From the NCBI RefSeq assembly GCF_032854445.1, contig NC_088306.1, positions 10,380,193 through 10,444,192 on the forward strand: a DNA stretch of 64,000 bases, read 5' to 3'. Source of the stretch: Liolophura sinensis (Eukaryota > Mollusca > Polyplacophora > Chitonida > Chitonidae). This document shows, one piece after another, positions 60,942-64,000 of this stretch; position 1 is the first letter of the stretch; each line of letters begins with the position of its first letter. The position numbers and the translations under genes were made by a program. The notes beneath the pieces were generated by a model. The model was given only the letters and a program-made list of their open reading frames with translations, did no database searches and had not been told where the DNA came from.

Positions 60942-63263
60942 CTTTCTTCGTTTTCAGCCAAAATGAACAGTGAAAATGAAAACAAGGACGTGCTGTCCTA
61001 GACTTTGTTGACGCATGCGGCCGGGTCCATAAAGTGGACGAAAACCAGATATCACTTGGTGGATGACGACTGAAGTCAAATCTATAGTACAGCGAACTAA
61101 ATAGTGCTGAAAGGACGACTTTATATAGCTCATGGTAGCAGGACTGCAGTCACACCTGGAGTTAGGGACAGCGCGCTCGGAGGAAACCTTTGCATCCCAT
61201 ATTTATCCGGCATCCGCGGCGAAGATCATCACCGTTAATACACCAAGATGCTATTACAGTCGAAAATCGCTCGACCAGCACACGACCCTGTCTTAACATT
61301 TGATTAAACAATATATATAGCTCACGAACCGTTATAACACTGTACCACAGCGACTTTGTTTTCATAGCAGGAATGTGGCGTCCACTCGATTTCCCGGCAT
61401 TCCGTTACGTAACTTTCGTCCCCAGAACAGGTGATCCTTTTAAACCATATGTGCTGGAATATTTCATTATAACAGCCAACTTTATTGATGACTTTACCCC
61501 TGGAAAAAAAACAAAATAAAAGGGTGGCTTGTGTTTTATTTATTTATTTATTTGATTGGTGTTTTACGCCGTACTCAAGAATATTTCACTTATACAACGG
61601 CGGCCAGCATTATGGTGGGTGGAAACCGGGGGAAACCCACGACCATCCGCAGGTTGCTGGCAGACCTTCCCACGTACGGCCGGAGAGGAAGCCAGCATTA
61701 GCTGGACTTGAACTCACAGCGACCGCATTGGTGAGAGCCACGGAGGCCCCGGCTTGTGTTTTAATACAAGTGTCTATCTACAATAAAGTCACTGTACCTT
61801 GTTTGATTTTTTCCCAAATTCATAACTAAATAATTCACCCTTTTCAAAACATATTACACCTTTAACATCTAGGTAAAAGTGTGTCCGTAAATTTTGGAAT
61901 TTGTGAAATTTGAAAGTTAGTTCAATTAACCGCAGTGAGTAGTCCTACGTAAGCCGCAAAAAGGTTTAGCTTCCCTATGTACACTAGTAGGATTCTGTAG
62001 CCATTTCTAATAGGTGACGTGCATCATCTTTCAGTTTTCTTCCATTTTCTTGCTAATTTTTCCAAATTGTGATGCAAATTTGACCCTTGTGCAGAGAAAC
62101 CACACTGTAAGAATTGAATACAAATTTACAGCCTGGAGCACTGTATATTATTACAGTAAATCATGTTGTAAATATTTTACACCATTTTCCAGCGCAATTC
62201 TTCGACTATGTGGTATAATTTTAATCTCGTCGATGTGTGTTTTCAGCATTGTCCGTAAAACTGTAGCCGTTTGATCATTTACAGTGCACTTTGCTGTAAA
62301 TGTACGCTGGTTTTCTGGGTAGATATGTAGATTTTGTTAATTTGCAATGGGGTTAATTGATTATTTACAATTGTATATGTAGAAATATACTACATTTTGG
62401 GTGTAAATATTAAACTGCACATCTTGTAAATCTACAGCGAAAAGAATTGGTCACAAAATTACCAGCACAGTGTAATTTGTTACAGTGGAAATATGGCATA
62501 CTGTAAAATATATCGCGTTTAGTTTATTTCCGGATATCCGCCATTTTGAAGAAACTGCATTTTGTCCCGCAAAATGAAAACAACAACGCTAGAGTAATGA
62601 CCTCTCTCCGAAATTGTAACTTGTGATCTGGCGTTTTATAGGTATGTGACCAAATGTAAGCTCCGATCAATCGTTATTTTTACAGAATTTATTTATGGAA
62701 ATTACTTGCATATAATGGCATCTTGTCCTTCCCTATTCGTTTAACATGGGATCTTTTACAACAGTAGAGCAGGCACTTAAGAAACAAATTTTTTTCGTAG
62801 CAGTTTTATTACTAGGTCCATTCTACATACCCGGAGCAGTCTCATCGAGTTTATCCCTGCTCCTACTTACCATTAGTTTTTCTCTTTTCTCATTAACATG
62901 AACGCAATATATTGGCCAGACGACCAGAGATGTTGACACGCTGATAGCTTGGACCCTCGAAACGCTGTTAACAGCTTTAGCATCGTTTATGATTAACAAT
63001 GTACTGAATATTTCATTTCTTATACAAACAAGGACATAGGATGAATGCAGGGTTATAGAAGGACATGACGTATTGATGTTACCATTGATAGCTGGCCTGC
63101 CTGCAGAAGAATGTCACTGTTTTCAGATCAAGCGAGTATTTACAGACCGTCCCCCAAACGCCTGCCACCTTCACCAGCAAGAGCCCGGCGTCCGGATGTT
63201 TTGTTTCAGAGCCGTACACCCTGTAGTCTCCTATCTTAACCTGGAAACTTTCGTGGATGTCAT
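59036..63263 (-). CDS. SRCR plus three Ig-like domains protein, partial gene
   Basis: Five minus-strand exons join in frame: 63263-63083, 61499-61330, 60703-60413, 59828-59505, 59335-59036. The first two form one scavenger receptor cysteine-rich domain (VWGTVC, FFCRQASYQW, ITCSGDESYVTEC, VVQC). The next three each encode one Ig-like fold with the usual cysteine pair and core tryptophan. All inter-domain junctions are phase 1, typical of shuffled extracellular modules. Such combinations occur in surface or secreted recognition and adhesion proteins; the ligand is unknown. The exon at 63263 starts in phase 1, so a signal-peptide exon must lie upstream, and the last exon ends in phase 1, so further exons follow. 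I did not find either. Confidence 0.82.
59505..59828 (-). CDS. Ig-like domain 2
   Basis: 324 nt, phase 1 at both ends, donor GTAAAA. The acceptor lies after a pure T tract of about 20. It encodes SPSNIEVGQVVNVTCTFG, PEVFWYFDDVLM, STITFTFKRSYNGTRVHCVA and WNNVTEKWQH: Ig cysteines, core W and two N-glycosylation sequons (NGT, NVT). Confidence 0.85.
60045..60223 (-). repeat. Main SINE family in an intron of the SRCR-Ig gene
   Basis: TTTGTTTGATTGGTGTTTTA to GGCCGGAGAGGAAGCTAGCA. It lies between the Ig1 and Ig2 exons. Confidence 0.88.
60413..60703 (-). CDS. Ig-like domain 1
   Basis: 291 nt, phase 1 at both ends, acceptor TTCTTACAG, donor GTAAGT. It encodes KPFIEILTPGPMIEGKPMKL, then RCTSQGE, YLRWYCDPYYG and NYNRYCSCTVNNDDG. 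The first cysteine, the W about 13 residues later and the Y-x-C pattern are Ig features. Extra cysteines beside the core pair are unusual. Confidence 0.82.
60892..60938. repeat. (GT)n microsatellite
   Basis: About 44 bp of TG repeats in the intron before the Ig1 exon. Confidence 0.95.
61330..61499 (-). CDS. SRCR domain, C-terminal half
   Basis: The acceptor has a long T tract then CCAG. The single starting nucleotide completes the tryptophan of the previous exon. It encodes GKVINKVGCYN, WFKRITCSGDESYVTECREI and CYENKVAVVQCYN, the standard SRCR second half (xxCxGxESxxxxC...VxC). The donor GTTCGT at 61329 is chosen because it leaves phase 1 for the next exon; the stronger-looking GTGAGC five bases on would break the frame. 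Confidence 0.85.
61539..61750 (-). repeat. Main SINE family, head deletion, 13-bp target duplication
   Basis: GGCTTGTGTTTTA at 61526-61538 and 61751-61763 brackets the element. Internally GTGAGAGCCACGGAGGCCCC shows that about 40 bp of the tRNA-like head is missing, although both ends are intact. Confidence 0.95.
62090..62517. repeat. TTTACAG / CTGTAAA dyad-rich repeat
   Basis: CACTGTAAGAATTG, ATTACAGTAAATCATGTTGT, ATTTACAGTGCACTTTGCTG, TGTAAATCTACAG and TTGTTACAGTGGAAATATGG recur in both orientations every 25-60 bp. Immediately adjoins duplication copy B. Confidence 0.45.
62518..62990 (+). repeat. Segmental duplication, copy B
   Basis: See copy A at 54810. This copy lies in the intron between the two SRCR exons. 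Confidence 0.75.
63083..63263 (-). CDS. SRCR domain, N-terminal half
   Basis: Acceptor TGTTCCCAG, donor GTAACA; phase 1 start and phase 2 end. The frame reads FQVKIGDYRVYGSE, then GLLLVKVAGVWGTVCKYSLD and TVTFFCRQASYQW, matching the conserved start of an SRCR domain (WGTVC...CRQxxY). Confidence 0.88.
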
Positions 63264-64000
63264 CTGGGAACACATAGAAAGACAATGTCATTAATTGCGA
63301 CTAACCACTTAAAAGAATACTGCAATGCAAATTATACTTTTTCATTGAGCTGACTGACTGTTAACGCGATAGGAAACTTCACACCTCTATCTGTGCCCAG
63401 AGGTAAACTATAACAAACTATGAGAATTTATGGACAAATTGCTAAACGCGTAATATATACGTGTTTAGACACGTAAGACTGCCCGAACGACCCCACAAGT
63501 GCCGTGAACCCTTTTCTGCCACAAAGACTGCCCGAAGACAATGAGATAGGATGATTTTACAAATTCCATGCCCAATGGCTGGATTGATCAGGTGCTTCTC
63601 TCTGTGCCATCAGTCGAGAATCGTGGCCTATGCAACTAAGCCATTTCCCTCAGAGAGTTCTAGAACAATCTTAACCAATCGCTTATGGTATAGTCAAATA
63701 AGCAATTGGCCTTTTCATCTGAAGTAAACGCTATTGTAAAATAGAAATTTACATATATCTTATCAAGGCCAGTATTGTTTAGTCCGACATTAAAGCCCAA
63801 GCATACATTCCAAGGCCAGTAAACTTACACAAACGCTGGCGCAATTCAACGCTTCCTTCCGTGAAGTAAAAAAGTTTGATATCAAACTAATGCCTCTGAA
63901 AAGCCCTAAACTTGCCCATAACCTCAACCTTCTGACAGGATGCCCTCGGTGTATCTGTAGGAAGAGCCGTCAAGACATCGTGTTTTTCATTGCACAAACC
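63264..64000 (-). other. Upstream intron of the SRCR-Ig gene; weak exon candidate near 63945
   Basis: On the minus strand CGGCTCTTCCTACAG would be a fair acceptor at about 63958, followed by a short phase-1 frame (TPRASCQK). Too short and without homology to call. Nothing else recognised. Confidence 0.3.

Overview
The window is animal nuclear DNA: AT-rich, with small coding exons in multi-kilobase introns, GT-AG and U12-type splice sites, and many dispersed and tandem repeats. A dense family of tRNA-derived SINEs ending in (AAAT)n tails, together with an SRCR plus immunoglobulin-domain gene, points to a lophotrochozoan, most likely a mollusc (a brachiopod is possible). The species cannot be named from sequence alone. 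No bacterial genes, CRISPR arrays or rRNA genes were seen.

Region 1 (about 5.6-47.5 kb, plus strand) is most of one gene, an organellar Na+(K+)/H+ exchanger of the SLC9A6/7/9 (NHE6/7/9) family. Ten membrane-domain exons (5600-14580) join in frame at every junction. They cover the segment from the FFNVLLP membrane helix through the FGESVLNDA ion-transport motif to the LRGA motif. The 5' exons (start codon and first helices) lie upstream of the window. The cytoplasmic tail is built from smaller exons at 16.1, 19.1, 25.2, 25.8, 28.3 and 47.4 kb, with a candidate cassette exon at 21.2 kb and a candidate alternative last exon at 32.3 kb. Two introns carry U12-type (minor spliceosome) signals, one of them with AT-AC ends. 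The last intron is about 19 kb, much of it satellite and minisatellite DNA.

Region 2 (about 59.0-63.3 kb, minus strand) is part of a second, convergent gene: one SRCR domain split over two exons, followed by three immunoglobulin-like domains, one per exon, with phase-1 boundaries between domains. It looks like a secreted or cell-surface recognition protein. Its signal peptide exon and its C-terminus were not found.

The rest is repeats: about 25 SINE copies of one main family (three with clear target-site duplications), fragments of other SINE families, several MITE-like inverted-repeat elements, a LINE-like remnant in three copies, a diverged segmental duplication (54.8-55.4 and 62.5-63.0 kb), and at least ten tandem arrays. 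One array repeats the 3' end of an NHE exon together with its splice donor.
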